A stretch of DNA of 48,096 nt from Alphaproteobacteria bacterium (GTDB taxonomy: Bacteria > Pseudomonadota > Alphaproteobacteria > CAAGCB01 > CAG-977), in assembly GCA_017539865.1 (NCBI GenBank), contig JAFYCE010000054.1, forward strand, positions 1 to 48,096. Direction: 5' to 3'. How positions within the stretch are numbered: position 1 is the first letter of the stretch; each line of letters starts with the position of its first letter. Below are positions 11,623 to 20,796 of the stretch, piece after piece. The notes beneath the pieces are model-generated. The model was not told where the DNA came from. It was given only the letters and a program-made list of their open reading frames with translations, and did no database searches. The position numbers and the translations under genes were made by a program.

Positions 11623-13086
11623 CTAAAAATTATAGTTCGTCAGACACGTTTTGGACTGCATAAACGGCCGCCAAACATCCGTGACGTTTCCGCGATTGTC
11701 CCTGCCGGTCGTAAACATCGCCGCCATATCATAGCCGACCATTCCCGCATTGACAATCGCCGCATCGGACTGAACGCCGTCCGAAGAACAAAAACGGCCG
11801 GTTTCCTTTAAATCATTGGAAAAGATGCCGGCCAATAACGTTTGAGAAAACGCATTGATTTGAGAAACGGCTTCATCCAAATCATCATAACGCATCACAT
11901 ACAGAACCGGAGCCAAAAGCTCGGTTTTCACCGTTTCCGTCTGTTCGGGCATTTCAACAACGGCGGGCTGAACATAATAAGCGTCTTTATACAAACCGAT
12001 ATCCATCCGGTTTCCGCCGGAAATGATGCCGCCTTCCGCTTTTGCGCGTTCCAGCTGTGTCCGCATGATATCATACGCCTCTTTATCAATCAGCGGTCCC
12101 AACCGGCTTTGACGCTCGAAAGGAGAATTGACATAAACCGTATTAAAAGCGCTTTTCAACCGGCCGACGAATTCGTCATAAATCGAAGAATGACAAAACA
12201 ACCTGTGCAGGGAGGTACATCTCTGCCCTGCATCGGCGATAGCGGATTGCAGAATATGATTAACGGCCGAATCAAAATCGGCGGAAGGCGTTACGATGGC
12301 GGCATTATTACCGCCGACGGACAGGATGCTGCGACCCAAACGCTGTCCGACCTTGCTTTGCAGATTACGCGCCATCACGGGCGACCCCGTCGCACACAGC
12401 AAGGGAATATCAAAACTTTCCGCCATCACGACAGAATTTTCATGATTGCAAATTACAACTTGAGAAAGATATTCCGGACAATTGGATGAAGAACGGGCTT
12501 TCGCCCGACGCAGCAAAGAATTTGCGGCGAAAGCGGTTAACGTAGCCTTTCGGGACGGCCGCCATATCACCGAATCCCCGCACACCAACGCCAGCAAAGC
12601 ATTCAGCACCCAGACCCGCAACGGAAAATTAAAGGAGGTCACCACGACCACGGGCCCCAACGGCTGCCAAACCTCCGAAACAACCAAATGTTTTCCCTGT
12701 GTCGGAACGGAAAAACCGGACATACGATATTGCATATCCGCAACCATATCGCAAATTTCGATCGACCGCTCGACTTCCTTCAGCGCCGTTGAATAAACCT
12801 TGCCCGTTTCAATAACAATCAGCTCGGCCAATTCCTCTTTTTTATCGCGCAGCTCTTCACCGAACAAACGAACCAACGCACTGCGTTCGTTCGGCTCGAC
12901 CCGACGCCATTCTTCAAAAGCGTGTTTCGAACGTTCTATCATTATCCGGATATGCGCCGCGTCGCTCAGCGGGAACGATGCGATTTTTTCGCCCGTTACC
13001 GGAGAATAATCAATACAATCCCCACTGGAAATGAACTCTAAATCCAGATTCAGACGCTTGACAATTTCCGCAACGCGATAAAACAT
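11623..13086 (-). CDS. Divergent ALDH7-type aldehyde dehydrogenase, possibly altered catalysis
   Basis: The 487-residue protein aligns by eye with ALDH7 (alpha-aminoadipic/piperideine-6-carboxylate dehydrogenases): YSPVTGE near the start, SFNFPLRVW, ATGSPVMARN, GGNNAAIVTPSADFD, the catalytic cysteine in AGQRCTSLHRL, ELLAPVLYV, and a C-terminal WRPFMQSKTCLTNYNF. However, the general-base glutamate of the usual ELGGN motif is replaced (SVGGN), and the GAFGGEKHTGG region near the C-terminus is changed to GYDMAAMFTTG. The nucleophile is kept, so the enzyme may be active on an unusual substrate or be impaired. The neighbours do not reveal a pathway. Confidence 0.8.
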   Translation of the reverse strand: MFYRVAEIVKRLNLDLEFISSGDCIDYSPVTGEKIASFPLSDAAHIRIMIERSKHAFEEWRRVEPNERSALVRLFGEELRDKKEELAELIVIETGKVYSTALKEVERSIEICDMVADMQYRMSGFSVPTQGKHLVVSEVWQPLGPVVVVTSFNFPLRVWVLNALLALVCGDSVIWRPSRKATLTAFAANSLLRRAKARSSSNCPEYLSQVVICNHENSVVMAESFDIPLLCATGSPVMARNLQSKVGQRLGRSILSVGGNNAAIVTPSADFDSAVNHILQSAIADAGQRCTSLHRLFCHSSIYDEFVGRLKSAFNTVYVNSPFERQSRLGPLIDKEAYDIMRTQLERAKAEGGIISGGNRMDIGLYKDAYYVQPAVVEMPEQTETVKTELLAPVLYVMRYDDLDEAVSQINAFSQTLLAGIFSNDLKETGRFCSSDGVQSDAAIVNAGMVGYDMAAMFTTGRDNRGNVTDVWRPFMQSKTCLTNYNF

Positions 13087-13089
13087 CGC

Positions 13090-13707
13090 CTACTCTAAGA
13101 AAATCGGACGAATTGGCAAACCTTCAGCCAGCAATTCCTCGTTTTTGATTTCGATAAAGCCGTCTTTTTTAACATCCAAATCGGCACGATAAACGGAATC
13201 GCCATACAGCATAATCACATCCAAAGCGAAACCGTCGGCCGTTTCGGTCACTTTCGCAGGACGGATCAAATGCGTCACATCCTTACGCTGCTGCGGGGTC
13301 GGCATACTGGAGAACGTATCTTCGTCCACCTTTTCGACCAAGCGCAAAGACCCTTCCTCGGTCTGAACGGCATCCAAGACAAATGTTGCGTAAGCGACAA
13401 CCGTCTGTGCGTTCAGAATCAATCCGCCTTTCGGATTGTTTTCAAAAATCGGTTCGCGCGTACCGTCCATTTTAATCACTTCAGCATCAGCGCCCTTTCC
13501 GGAAATCAGATAATGCATCGTCACCGGCGGAATAGAAGAGAATGTCGTTGCCTGCAACAATTTAAAATTAGAATAAAACGGCAAATCCGCAATTTGTAAA
13601 CGAGAACGATCCTCGGAAAACATGTCAAAAGAAGATAACGGATTGATTTTTTTTATTAAAATACCAGCTTCCGCATCCGGAATTTCGTTCCAGTTAAAAT
13701 CAGCCAT
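13090..13707 (-). CDS. Protein of unknown function, possibly secreted or membrane-linked
   Basis: I do not recognise this 205-residue product, which begins MADFNWNEIPDAEAG. The start at ATG 13707 is chosen because GGAGG lies 6 bases upstream. Translation from an ATG at 13797 or 13791 would add a hydrophobic segment (RASVFLLMALFFLPLIW) and overlap the upstream gene, giving a membrane-anchored protein; that is a real alternative. The body appears to be a mixed alpha/beta protein with no cysteine or obvious catalytic motif. The stop is 4 bases before the ALDH gene start, so the two are probably co-transcribed with the TPR-methyltransferase upstream. Confidence 0.6.
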   Translation of the reverse strand: MADFNWNEIPDAEAGILIKKINPLSSFDMFSEDRSRLQIADLPFYSNFKLLQATTFSSIPPVTMHYLISGKGADAEVIKMDGTREPIFENNPKGGLILNAQTVVAYATFVLDAVQTEEGSLRLVEKVDEDTFSSMPTPQQRKDVTHLIRPAKVTETADGFALDVIMLYGDSVYRADLDVKKDGFIEIKNEELLAEGLPIRPIFLE

Positions 13708-13777
13708 CGGTTTCCTCCATATCAGTGGCAAAAAAAAGAGCGCCATCAGCAAAAACACTGATGCACGGAAAGGAATT

Positions 13778-15625
13778 TTAAACGTTTTCATTTTCATTGT
13801 CCAGATTTGTGTTGTTTCCTTTTCCATTTTTTTCACCGACGGCCACGCTTCCCTCAATCACCCCGTCCTTTTCCCGCCGTAACGGCGTGGAAGTCAGTTT
13901 TATTTTTTCAAAACCGGACGCTTTTAAAGTGTCTTCAAGATATTGCCGCGAATGGGCGAAGCGCCCTGAAGGAAGCAAGGCGTATTTCCGTCCTTCGGCA
14001 AGATTTTCTACGGACACGAAAAGGACGCCGTTTTCTTTCAACGCCTTTCCGGCAGCCTCAATCAGCGGCTCCAGACGGCCGAAATAGCAAGCGACATCCG
14101 CCATCACGATAAAATCGAAAACACCTTGATTTTTTTCGCAGAACCGGATGATATCTTCCGTTTCCAAGCGGTCGTAAAGCTTTTTTTCCCTTGCGACGGC
14201 GATCATTTTTCCGGACAAGTCGACACCGGTCAATTCCGACGCGTGCGGTTTTAAAGCGGCAGCGTTCAATCCCGTCCCGCATCCGGCGTCCAAAATACGC
14301 AGACCGGAAGGTCTGTCTTTCATTTCCTGCGACAAGACATCGGGAAGCCGGTAATCGATTTTTTTCAAAATCACATCAAACGATTCCGCAAAAGAATCGA
14401 AAAGATCACGTACATATTCGTCGGAAAGATGATCCGGACAACCGCCTTCCAATGCCGTACATACATGAGCGGCCACCGGATTGTCGGGAAAAAACCGCAC
14501 CCATTTTTGCGCCAGCTTAACGGCCACTTCCTTAGCATCATCCTGCTTGGAAAGATAAAGGTCGTAGAGCGCTTGCGCCAGATAGTGGTGAATTTTGGTC
14601 AAAGACGGATTCAAATGCAACGCGTTAAAGTAAAGTCCGACCGCTTCCGCCGGATCCCCCGCCTCTTTGACCGCCATTGCCAGATTGGAACAGGTTTCCG
14701 CCTGTTTGGGATTGATGATGAATGCCTTGCGATAGCATTCCAACGCTTCCTCATAACGTTCCTGATCATACAGCAGCGCGCCCAGATTGTTAAATGCCGA
14801 AGCATATTGAGGATCCAGCTTGACGGCTTTTTTATAATCTTCCTCCGCCTCCCAATGACGGCCGAGCTTGGCATAAACGTTCGCCCTGTTGTTATAAGCG
14901 TCGGGGAAAGAGGGATCCCGACCGATCGCCTGACAATAGGCGTGGAAAGCATCATCCAAACGGTTCAGATGTTCGTATGTGATTCCCAAACCGTTCCAAT
15001 AAAGGGGATTCCCCCCGCATAAATCGAGCGCTTTTTCATAAAATTCCAAAGCCTGTTCATAATGCCCGTCCAAGCGATGTGTCGCGGCAATCTGCGCATA
15101 CGCTTCGGCATTTTTCGCATCCGCCCGAACCGCTTGATCCAAAAACGCCAAAGCCTGATCACAATGTCCCGCATCGCGTTCTATCAAAGCCAGATTCACA
15201 TAAGCGGAAGAAAAATCGGGACGCAGCTCGATTGCTTTCCGGAACAGCCTTTTCGCTTCATCCGCATCCCCTTGGAAACGATAAATGATTCCCATGTTAT
15301 GATATGTTTCAGGCAACGAATCATCTTTTGCCAGAACGGACTTATAATGCTCCAATGCCTCTTTGGGACGTCCCGAATCCTGCAGTGCCTGCGCCAGCGT
15401 AAATTCATACGCGACGACATCGGGAGCCAGACGGACGGCTTTATATAAAAGCTCTATTGCCGAATCGAACGATTTTTTCTGCAGCGCAAGCATTCCCAGC
15501 AAATGCAAAACGTCCGTCTGTTCGGGAGCGATCTCCAACAGTTGCCTGTACATTGCCTCCGCTTCGTCCAGACGTCCCTGCTCGTGTAAACGAGCCGCAT
15601 TGTTTAAAACCAGATCAAATGACAT
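13778..15625 (-). CDS. TPR-repeat protein with C-terminal SAM-dependent methyltransferase domain (COG4976-like)
   Basis: The first 400 or so residues hold about eleven tetratricopeptide repeats (for example AYNNRANVYAKLGRHWEAEEDYKKAVKLDP). The C-terminal 200 residues form a class I methyltransferase: motif I LDAGCGTGLNAAAL, the acidic GVDLSGKM, and a motif IV-like FDFIVMADVACYFG. The link DLFDSFAESFDVIL is typical of COG4976 TPR-methyltransferases. The acceptor is unknown; the repeats probably dock a protein partner. It is cytoplasmic, with no signal peptide. It is transcribed divergently from the large membrane-protein gene at 15724. Confidence 0.9.
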   Translation of the reverse strand: MSFDLVLNNAARLHEQGRLDEAEAMYRQLLEIAPEQTDVLHLLGMLALQKKSFDSAIELLYKAVRLAPDVVAYEFTLAQALQDSGRPKEALEHYKSVLAKDDSLPETYHNMGIIYRFQGDADEAKRLFRKAIELRPDFSSAYVNLALIERDAGHCDQALAFLDQAVRADAKNAEAYAQIAATHRLDGHYEQALEFYEKALDLCGGNPLYWNGLGITYEHLNRLDDAFHAYCQAIGRDPSFPDAYNNRANVYAKLGRHWEAEEDYKKAVKLDPQYASAFNNLGALLYDQERYEEALECYRKAFIINPKQAETCSNLAMAVKEAGDPAEAVGLYFNALHLNPSLTKIHHYLAQALYDLYLSKQDDAKEVAVKLAQKWVRFFPDNPVAAHVCTALEGGCPDHLSDEYVRDLFDSFAESFDVILKKIDYRLPDVLSQEMKDRPSGLRILDAGCGTGLNAAALKPHASELTGVDLSGKMIAVAREKKLYDRLETEDIIRFCEKNQGVFDFIVMADVACYFGRLEPLIEAAGKALKENGVLFVSVENLAEGRKYALLPSGRFAHSRQYLEDTLKASGFEKIKLTSTPLRREKDGVIEGSVAVGEKNGKGNNTNLDNENENV

Positions 15626-15655
15626 AAATATCTGCCTCTTAATCGCAAGGAAAAA

Positions 15656-15684
15656 TTGACTTATAATTTATGCGAGTCTATGAA
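15656..15684 (+). promoter_or_regulatory. Sigma70-type promoter for the large membrane-protein gene
   Basis: TTGACT (15656-15661) and TATGAA (15679-15684) are separated by 17 bases, about 40 bases before the ATG at 15724. The match to the consensus is 5/6 and 4/6. It lies in the 98-base divergent gap. Confidence 0.5.
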
Positions 15685-15723
15685 TAAATACTAGAATTAT
15701 GTTTTTTTAACGGAAAAACGGAC

Positions 15724-18700
15724 ATGGCAGAAACGGAGCAGATCGAAAAAAAGAGCAATGAATCTAAAATTAGAAAAGCCGCGCAAAAAGACGAAAGTTC
15801 CTTTTCTTTTTATTTGCACGCTTCGCTTTTTCTGTTTTTTCTGACGGCTTACGCTTTTGCCCTTTTCCTGTATAAGAACAAATATCCGCTGATTTTAAAC
15901 AACGAAATCCTGCCGGAAGTCCTTTTCGCCTTTTTCGGATTGCTTGTTTTTTCTTTCGGCAGTCTGTTCCTGCTGTCATTCTGGCGTTTTCTGGCGCGTG
16001 TTTTCATTGCGGCGGCGGCAGGCGGTGTGGTCGCTTACATTCTGGGGCTGATTTTTCCCTTCAACGTCGGAAATTATTTTTCCCATTTTCTGCCTTTTCT
16101 GCCGCGAAACATCCTGATGTTCGTTGCGGCCAACGGCAACATGATCGTTGCCGGCGTTTCCGGATTTCTATTTTTCATTCTGTTGAACCTCTTCAAAGGC
16201 GGGGCGATGGCTCTTTTATCCCTGCCGATATTGATTGCCCTGTTTTTCTTACTGAACACGGCTTCGAAGCAAACCCTGCCTGAAATTTTTCAAAAACCGG
16301 AAATTACCGAAACCGGAAAAGAAGAAAAAACGGAAAATCTGATTTACCTGATTTTAGCCGACCATACGGGATATGCCGCGTCCGCGGAAAGCTGGCAGAC
16401 ATTGAATGCAAAAGACATCAATCCGGTAACATTGCCGCTTTCGCCGGTATTTGTACATTCTTTCTATCAGCAGAACAATTTCACATTCTATCCGGCCGCC
16501 TATATGCGCTATCAAAACAAGTACCGTAATATCGGCAGCATTCTGAACCCTTCTCTGACGGAAATAGAAGAAGATCTGTTCACCGGAAACGATGCCGTTT
16601 ATTACGTCAGTTCAGACGATGTCATGACGTCCATAACACGCAACGATTTGTTCAAAATATGGAAAGAAAACGGCTATAAGCTGCACGTTTATCAGTCTTA
16701 TCCTTTCGATTTCTGCAAAGGCGCCGGCAAAAACGAAATTTCATCCTGCGTCACCTATCCGGCTCCTTTAGGGGCTTTGTATCAAACGGAAATGACGACC
16801 GCCAATAAATTACTGCTGTTAACGGGACATTGGCTTTATTCGACACCTTTCGGCAAGCAAGCGGCTGAATACGTTTATAATAAAATCAAAGGTAAAGCCA
16901 ACATTGCATCCCTGCCCCTTTTGGGCAACCCGATGTCGAAATCCCTTCCGGTCGGTCAGCCGCTTGTTCTGTCGCATTTACGGCAGGACGTTTTAAACGC
17001 CGCGGGAAAAAACGTTTTCTTCGCTCATATAGATTTACCTCATTATCCGTATGTTTACGACCAGAACTGCCGGCTTAAAACGAATCCGTCCGCATGGCGC
17101 AGTTATGCTCCGTATACGGACAAGAAAGAACCGAACGGCGAACTGAAACGCTGGGAAGACTATAACCGTCAACTGTTTTGTACTTACGCTCAAATCAATT
17201 ATCTGCTCAAAGATTTGGAAAAAGCGAAACTGTCCGACAAAACGACTCTCGTCATTCACGGCGACAAGGGGGCCGATATCCGTAAAGAAAAAACGGAAGA
17301 AAACGAATTGACGCGCGTTGAACGGATCGTCAATCGCTTTAAAAACAACATGACGACTGTTTTTGCGATCCGTCCGCCGGAAAACAAAGCGAAAATCGAT
17401 TTCACCCCTTGTGATGTCGCAACTTTGGTCGACCGGCTTGTGCTGGGGCATACGGACGCCTCTTGCCAACCGGCCTCTCCGGCTTCATCAACTCAGGAAG
17501 AGCAAGACAAAATCGCAATGTGGTTATCCTCTCCGATCAACGAAGATTATCTGAATTCGGGTTCGTTTGATTCTCTTTATGCCGCTTGGCTGGAAAACGG
17601 CGGCCAAGCTCATATGACGTCGCTGGACGAACGGCTGAAGCAAGAAAAAGCGGACGCGGATTCGGCTAAAATCAGTTTCGTTGCGCCGCCGGCCTTTATG
17701 GACGCTTCGTTGCATCCGGAACCGGCAGTCAAAGAAAAAACGACCGAGTTTGTTCCCGTTCCTGAAGAAAGCGGTGTTTCAGGTGAAGCCGCCAATATAT
17801 TACCGGAAGAAAATCCCGCAAAAGAGGAAATTGCTGAAAAACCGGACGGCGTTATCAAACCTGAAAAAGCGGCCCCCCCCCCGATTGAACAGCTGCTCCC
17901 GCCCGAAGCCCCCGTCATTGCCGCCGATCCGGATAAAAAAGAAATCCAAACGGATGCCGGATTGCCCGCGCTGGATATTATCGTAGACGATTTCGGCAAA
18001 GTTCCGGAAACCATCAAACTGCCGGAAACGGACGCCGAAGAAAAATGGAAATCAACGGATATCCAAGAGGGACGGCAGACCTCTCTGGAATTGCTGCCGC
18101 AGCAGGCCGTTGAAGCCGTTTCCGCCGGTTTGAACGAACCGCCTGCGGCAGAACCGGAACCGCCGGCGCCTCAGTCCGCCCCCGTTGCAGAAGTCGAAGT
18201 TTTGCCGTTGACGGTCGAACAGCCCGCCGCGGAACAAAACGTTTCAACAGAAGAGCCGATCAATTCACCGGAAGTTGCGGCGGAAGAAGAGGCGGAAGCC
18301 AAAGCCAGAGCCGAAGAGGAAGCCCGTGCTAAAATGGAAGCGGAAATCCGGGCCAAAGCCGAAGCGGAAGCCCGTGCTAAAATGGAAGCGGAAATCCGAG
18401 CCAAAGCCGAAGCGGAAGCCCGTGCTAAAATGGAAGCGGAAATCCGAGCCAAAGCCGAAGCGGAAGCCCGCGCTAAAATAGAAGCGGAAATCAAAGCCGC
18501 TCAAGAAGCTCAGGAAAAAGCAAAAGCGGAGGAAGAAGCCCGTAAAAAAGCCGAAGAGGAAGAACGACGCAGAAGAACGCCTCCTCCTCCCGCCAATGCG
18601 GATGAACTGGATATTGTCACGGAAACGCAGATCGAACGCGTTAGCGATGACGGCGAAGTGGAAACGTTTATCTATTTGGAACGCAAACCGAATCCCAACC

Positions 18701-18927
18701 GCTTCAAAAACAAACCGCCGAAAGAAGAACGCGAATTGCCTGCGGATTTGAATCATTCGATTGAAGGGCGCGCGCCGTTGACCGACGATTTGGAAACGGC
18801 AACGCCCGTCCCCGCACAGCCCGAACCGGCACAAACGCCCTCTGTTGAAGAAAAGACGGGCGCAGAAACGCCGGTTTTACCGTCGAAGCCTGAAGAAAAC
18901 GCAAACGAGCGCGTTTTGGAAGATTAA
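15724..18927 (+). CDS. Large inner-membrane protein: sulfatase-like domain plus TolA-like low-complexity tail
   Basis: The 1067-residue protein has about five transmembrane helices in its first 200 residues, then an extracytoplasmic domain of about 400 residues that recalls membrane sulfatase/phosphoethanolamine-transferase proteins: a start of the fold at [12 protein letters not shown], then [15 protein letters not shown] and [10 protein letters not shown]. The usual metal-binding DHG is DKG here and no clear Thr/Ser/Cys nucleophile motif is seen, so activity is doubtful. From about residue 600 the protein is Pro/Glu/Ala-rich, then strongly helical with 16-residue repeats ([16 protein letters not shown]) like TolA, and has a basic RRRRTPPPP hinge before the C-terminal end. 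A role in envelope modification is inferred only. Confidence 0.7.
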   Translation: MAETEQIEKKSNESKIRKAAQKDESSFSFYLHASLFLFFLTAYAFALFLYKNKYPLILNNEILPEVLFAFFGLLVFSFGSLFLLSFWRFLARVFIAAAAGGVVAYILGLIFPFNVGNYFSHFLPFLPRNILMFVAANGNMIVAGVSGFLFFILLNLFKGGAMALLSLPILIALFFLLNTASKQTLPEIFQKPEITETGKEEKTENLIYLILADHTGYAASAESWQTLNAKDINPVTLPLSPVFVHSFYQQNNFTFYPAAYMRYQNKYRNIGSILNPSLTEIEEDLFTGNDAVYYVSSDDVMTSITRNDLFKIWKENGYKLHVYQSYPFDFCKGAGKNEISSCVTYPAPLGALYQTEMTTANKLLLLTGHWLYSTPFGKQAAEYVYNKIKGKANIASLPLLGNPMSKSLPVGQPLVLSHLRQDVLNAAGKNVFFAHIDLPHYPYVYDQNCRLKTNPSAWRSYAPYTDKKEPNGELKRWEDYNRQLFCTYAQINYLLKDLEKAKLSDKTTLVIHGDKGADIRKEKTEENELTRVERIVNRFKNNMTTVFAIRPPENKAKIDFTPCDVATLVDRLVLGHTDASCQPASPASSTQEEQDKIAMWLSSPINEDYLNSGSFDSLYAAWLENGGQAHMTSLDERLKQEKADADSAKISFVAPPAFMDASLHPEPAVKEKTTEFVPVPEESGVSGEAANILPEENPAKEEIAEKPDGVIKPEKAAPPPIEQLLPPEAPVIAADPDKKEIQTDAGLPALDIIVDDFGKVPETIKLPETDAEEKWKSTDIQEGRQTSLELLPQQAVEAVSAGLNEPPAAEPEPPAPQSAPVAEVEVLPLTVEQPAAEQNVSTEEPINSPEVAAEEEAEAKARAEEEARAKMEAEIRAKAEAEARAKMEAEIRAKAEAEARAKMEAEIRAKAEAEARAKIEAEIKAAQEAQEKAKAEEEARKKAEEEERRRRTPPPPANADELDIVTETQIERVSDDGEVETFIYLERKPNPNRFKNKPPKEERELPADLNHSIEGRAPLTDDLETATPVPAQPEPAQTPSVEEKTGAETPVLPSKPEENANERVLED
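17873..17882 (+). repeat. Poly-C tract (10 C) inside a coding region
   Basis: Ten consecutive C bases encode part of the APPP run in the large membrane protein, upstream of its coiled-coil tail. A tract of this length is prone to slipped-strand change, which would shift the frame and cut off the final 350 or so residues while keeping the membrane and sulfatase-like domains. Confidence 0.85.
18319..18495 (+). repeat. 48-bp in-frame tandem repeat, about 3.5 copies
   Basis: Units begin at 18319, 18367, 18415 and 18463, each starting GAAGCCCG, and are nearly identical at the DNA level. Each encodes 16 residues ([16 protein letters not shown]), predicted to be a continuous alpha helix. Copy number could change by recombination without breaking the frame. 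Confidence 0.9.
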
Positions 18928-18983
18928 AACTTTCGTTTCCGGTAAAATTGCGGTATACTTGAATTCTTCAAACGGGATATGAA

Positions 18984-19005
18984 AAGCCGTTCTGCGGAAC
19001 GGTTT
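18984..19005 (+). other. Hairpin in the glutaredoxin leader
   Basis: A 9-bp stem (18984-18992 against 18997-19005, one G-U pair) with a TGCG loop lies 58 bases before the grxD start. A possible -10 box TATACT is at 18954-18959. No T-tract follows, so it looks like leader structure rather than a terminator. Confidence 0.35.
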
Positions 19006-19062
19006 GTGCAACGCCGGAGGTGGCGCGGGAATTTGGGTTTGAATGTTCAAAAGGCATCATCA

Positions 19063-19359
19063 ATGGTTAAAACTGAAATATTTCAACGTATTCAAAGCGA
19101 GTTGGAAAAAAATCATATCGTTCTGTTCATGAAAGGGACGCCTGCCGCTCCGAAATGCGGCTTTTCAGCCAGCGCGTCCGAACGATTGAACAAAGCGGGC
19201 GTCAAATATAAAAGCGTTGACGTCCTGTCGGATCCCGCTTTGTACGACGGCATCCGGCAATACACCAATTACACGCATTTTCCGCAAATGTTCGTTGACG
19301 GACGTTTTATCGGCAGCAGCGAAAACATCGATAAATATCTTACCCTTAAAAAATCATAA
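19063..19359 (+). CDS. grxD: Monothiol glutaredoxin, Grx4/GrxD type
   Basis: CGFS-type glutaredoxins carry and transfer [2Fe-2S] clusters. The 98-residue product shows IVLFMKGTPAAPKCGFSASA with the single active cysteine, then FPQMFVDGRFIGSSENI, which supplies the glutathione-binding cis-proline and GG-like region. The start is ATG 19063 (MVKTEIFQ), which fits the family; the longer frame from 18979 runs through a hairpin and has an Arg-rich non-homologous N-terminus. A terminator follows at 19381. Confidence 0.95.
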   Translation: MVKTEIFQRIQSELEKNHIVLFMKGTPAAPKCGFSASASERLNKAGVKYKSVDVLSDPALYDGIRQYTNYTHFPQMFVDGRFIGSSENIDKYLTLKKS

Positions 19360-19380
19360 GGCGGCAGTGTGAAAATAAAA

Positions 19381-19412
19381 AAAACGGCGGCGTTTCTTTA
19401 TGCCGTCGTTTT
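19381..19412 (+). terminator. Terminator after grxD
   Basis: Stem ACGGCGGC (19384-19391) against GCCGTCGT (19402-19409) with one G-U pair, flanked by A and T runs. It lies 22 bases after the grxD stop. Confidence 0.7.
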
Positions 19413-19419
19413 ATTATGC

Positions 19420-19453
19420 TTCCGGTGGAAAAGAATCTTTTTTTCCGCCGGAA
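19420..19453 (+). other. Second strong hairpin in the leader of the PLD gene
   Basis: A 13-bp stem (19420-19432 against 19441-19453, one G-U pair) with an 8-base loop lies just after the grxD terminator and 36 bases before the ATG of the nuclease gene. No T-tract follows on either strand, so it may act as a 5' UTR structure or an mRNA-end stabiliser. Confidence 0.55.
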
Positions 19454-19488
19454 AGATGATAAAGTGGAAAAAAATTCAGGATGCATTC

Positions 19489-20046
19489 ATGTTTTACCGA
19501 TTTTTTCTTTTCTCCCTTTTGACTTTGACATCTTCCGCTTTGCATGCGGAAGGTTTTGTTTTGCAAGGAAAAGAATGCGAAACGAAACTGGTCGAACTGA
19601 TTGAATCGGCATCCGATTACATTGACGTTTCCGTTTATGCCATGAATAACAAGCGTTTGATTAAAGCCTTGATTGACGCCCATCATCGCGGTGTCAAACT
19701 GCGTGTCCTGACCGACCGGTTGCAGGCGGCCGGCAACTCTTCACGCATTTGGGATTTAATCAAAAACGGCGTTCCGTTGCGTGTGCATACGCACAAACGA
19801 ATCATGCACACAAAAATCGCCATTTATGACGGGAAATCCGTTTCCAGCGGATCGTTAAACTGGACGGAACCCGCCGTTCACAAAAACGAAGAGGTTTGCG
19901 ACATTTTTATTGACGATTCCGACTATGCGGCTCAGCATCAAAAGCTGTTTGATGAACGTTGGAAAGCAAATCCGCAGGAAAAATCCGACGAATGGATTCA
20001 AAACAAGCTGGCGGAACGTACCGGTAAAAACGATACGGCTCTGTAA
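19489..20046 (+). CDS. Exported phospholipase D-family protein (single-HKD, Nuc-like endonuclease)
   Basis: The start is ATG 19489, which gives a signal peptide (MFYRFFLFSLLTLTSSALHA). The 185-residue product has one HKD motif, HTKIAIYDGKSVSSGSLNW, preceded by typical PLD strands (YIDVSVYAMNNKRLIKALIDA). Single-HKD proteins of this size act as dimers; the best-known example is the Salmonella plasmid endonuclease Nuc, which degrades DNA non-specifically in the periplasm. A phospholipase role is less likely from size. It is separated from grxD by two hairpins. Confidence 0.85.
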   Translation: MFYRFFLFSLLTLTSSALHAEGFVLQGKECETKLVELIESASDYIDVSVYAMNNKRLIKALIDAHHRGVKLRVLTDRLQAAGNSSRIWDLIKNGVPLRVHTHKRIMHTKIAIYDGKSVSSGSLNWTEPAVHKNEEVCDIFIDDSDYAAQHQKLFDERWKANPQEKSDEWIQNKLAERTGKNDTAL

Positions 20047-20048
20047 TA

Positions 20049-20636
20049 TCATTCAATCCGGCACGCCTCTTCAAAATCGAAACGCGGCAGACGGGGATAT
20101 GTTTTTTCTTTCGAACCGTATCCCAAATTACACAAAAAATTCGATTTGATTGTCGTCCCTTTAAAGAAAGCTTCATCAACCATCGCGTGATTAAAGCCGC
20201 TCATCGGCCCGCAATCCAAGCCGACCGCCCTTGCCGCCATAATCAGATAAGCCCCTTGCAAAGCCGTATTGCGCTGCAGCGTTTCCTCTATCAAATCGAA
20301 TTTGCCCTCATACCATGAACGGACATTCGCCGACGGATACAATTTGTCAAAATAAGTATAAAAGGCCGCGTCTCCGCCGATGATGGCAGTGACGGGAGCC
20401 GTCATCGTTTTTTCAACGTTTCCGCGATCCAAACAGGGGGCCAATCGTTTTTTAGCCGTCTCGGAAACAACAAAGATTATTCTCATCGGCTGGCAATTTG
20501 CCGCCGTAGGAGCCATTTTTGCCAAATCATAGACTTGTTTCAGAGTATCATCGGAAACTTTTTCATCCGTCCATGTATAAAACGTTCTGGCGTTATTAAA
20601 CAAAATATCCAAATCAGTTCGGGAAATCGCTGCCAT
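20049..20636 (-). CDS. rutE: Nitroreductase-family FMN protein, RutE-like (malonic semialdehyde reductase type)
   Basis: The 195-residue protein, from ATG 20636 with AGGAG upstream, matches RutE/HadB-type nitroreductases: ARTFYTWTDEKVSDDTL near the start, AKMAPTAANCQPMRIIFV for FMN contact, RNTALQGAYLIMAARAVGLDCGPMSGF, and NFLCNLGYG close to the end. RutE reduces malonic semialdehyde to 3-hydroxypropionate in pyrimidine breakdown; no other rut genes are present, so the substrate here is uncertain and a general quinone or nitro-compound reductase is possible. The longer frame to 20747 is Lys-rich and unlikely. Confidence 0.85.
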   Translation of the reverse strand: MAAISRTDLDILFNNARTFYTWTDEKVSDDTLKQVYDLAKMAPTAANCQPMRIIFVVSETAKKRLAPCLDRGNVEKTMTAPVTAIIGGDAAFYTYFDKLYPSANVRSWYEGKFDLIEETLQRNTALQGAYLIMAARAVGLDCGPMSGFNHAMVDEAFFKGTTIKSNFLCNLGYGSKEKTYPRLPRFDFEEACRIE

Positions 20637-20796
20637 CTTTTTCTTCTCCTTTTTTTTCATTCTACAGTGATGAACGGCTTCTCTAAATCTGTCTTTAAGG
20701 ATTAAAAAGTATTTTTCAAACAATCTTTTTTTATCTTTTCGTAACAAACTGCTGTTATTCTGATTAAAACAAACAGGTCAAACAAAGAGGTCTGAT

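Noticed and set aside
13708..13857. N-terminal extension with a transmembrane helix for the unknown protein at 13090
   Set aside because: The internal ATG at 13707 has a far better ribosome binding site. The extension overlaps the TPR-methyltransferase gene, though it is not excluded.
18265..18834. Minus-strand open frame rich in Phe and Arg opposite the TolA-like tail
   Set aside because: Composition is the antisense of the Glu/Ala/Lys repeats; no start signal and no homology.
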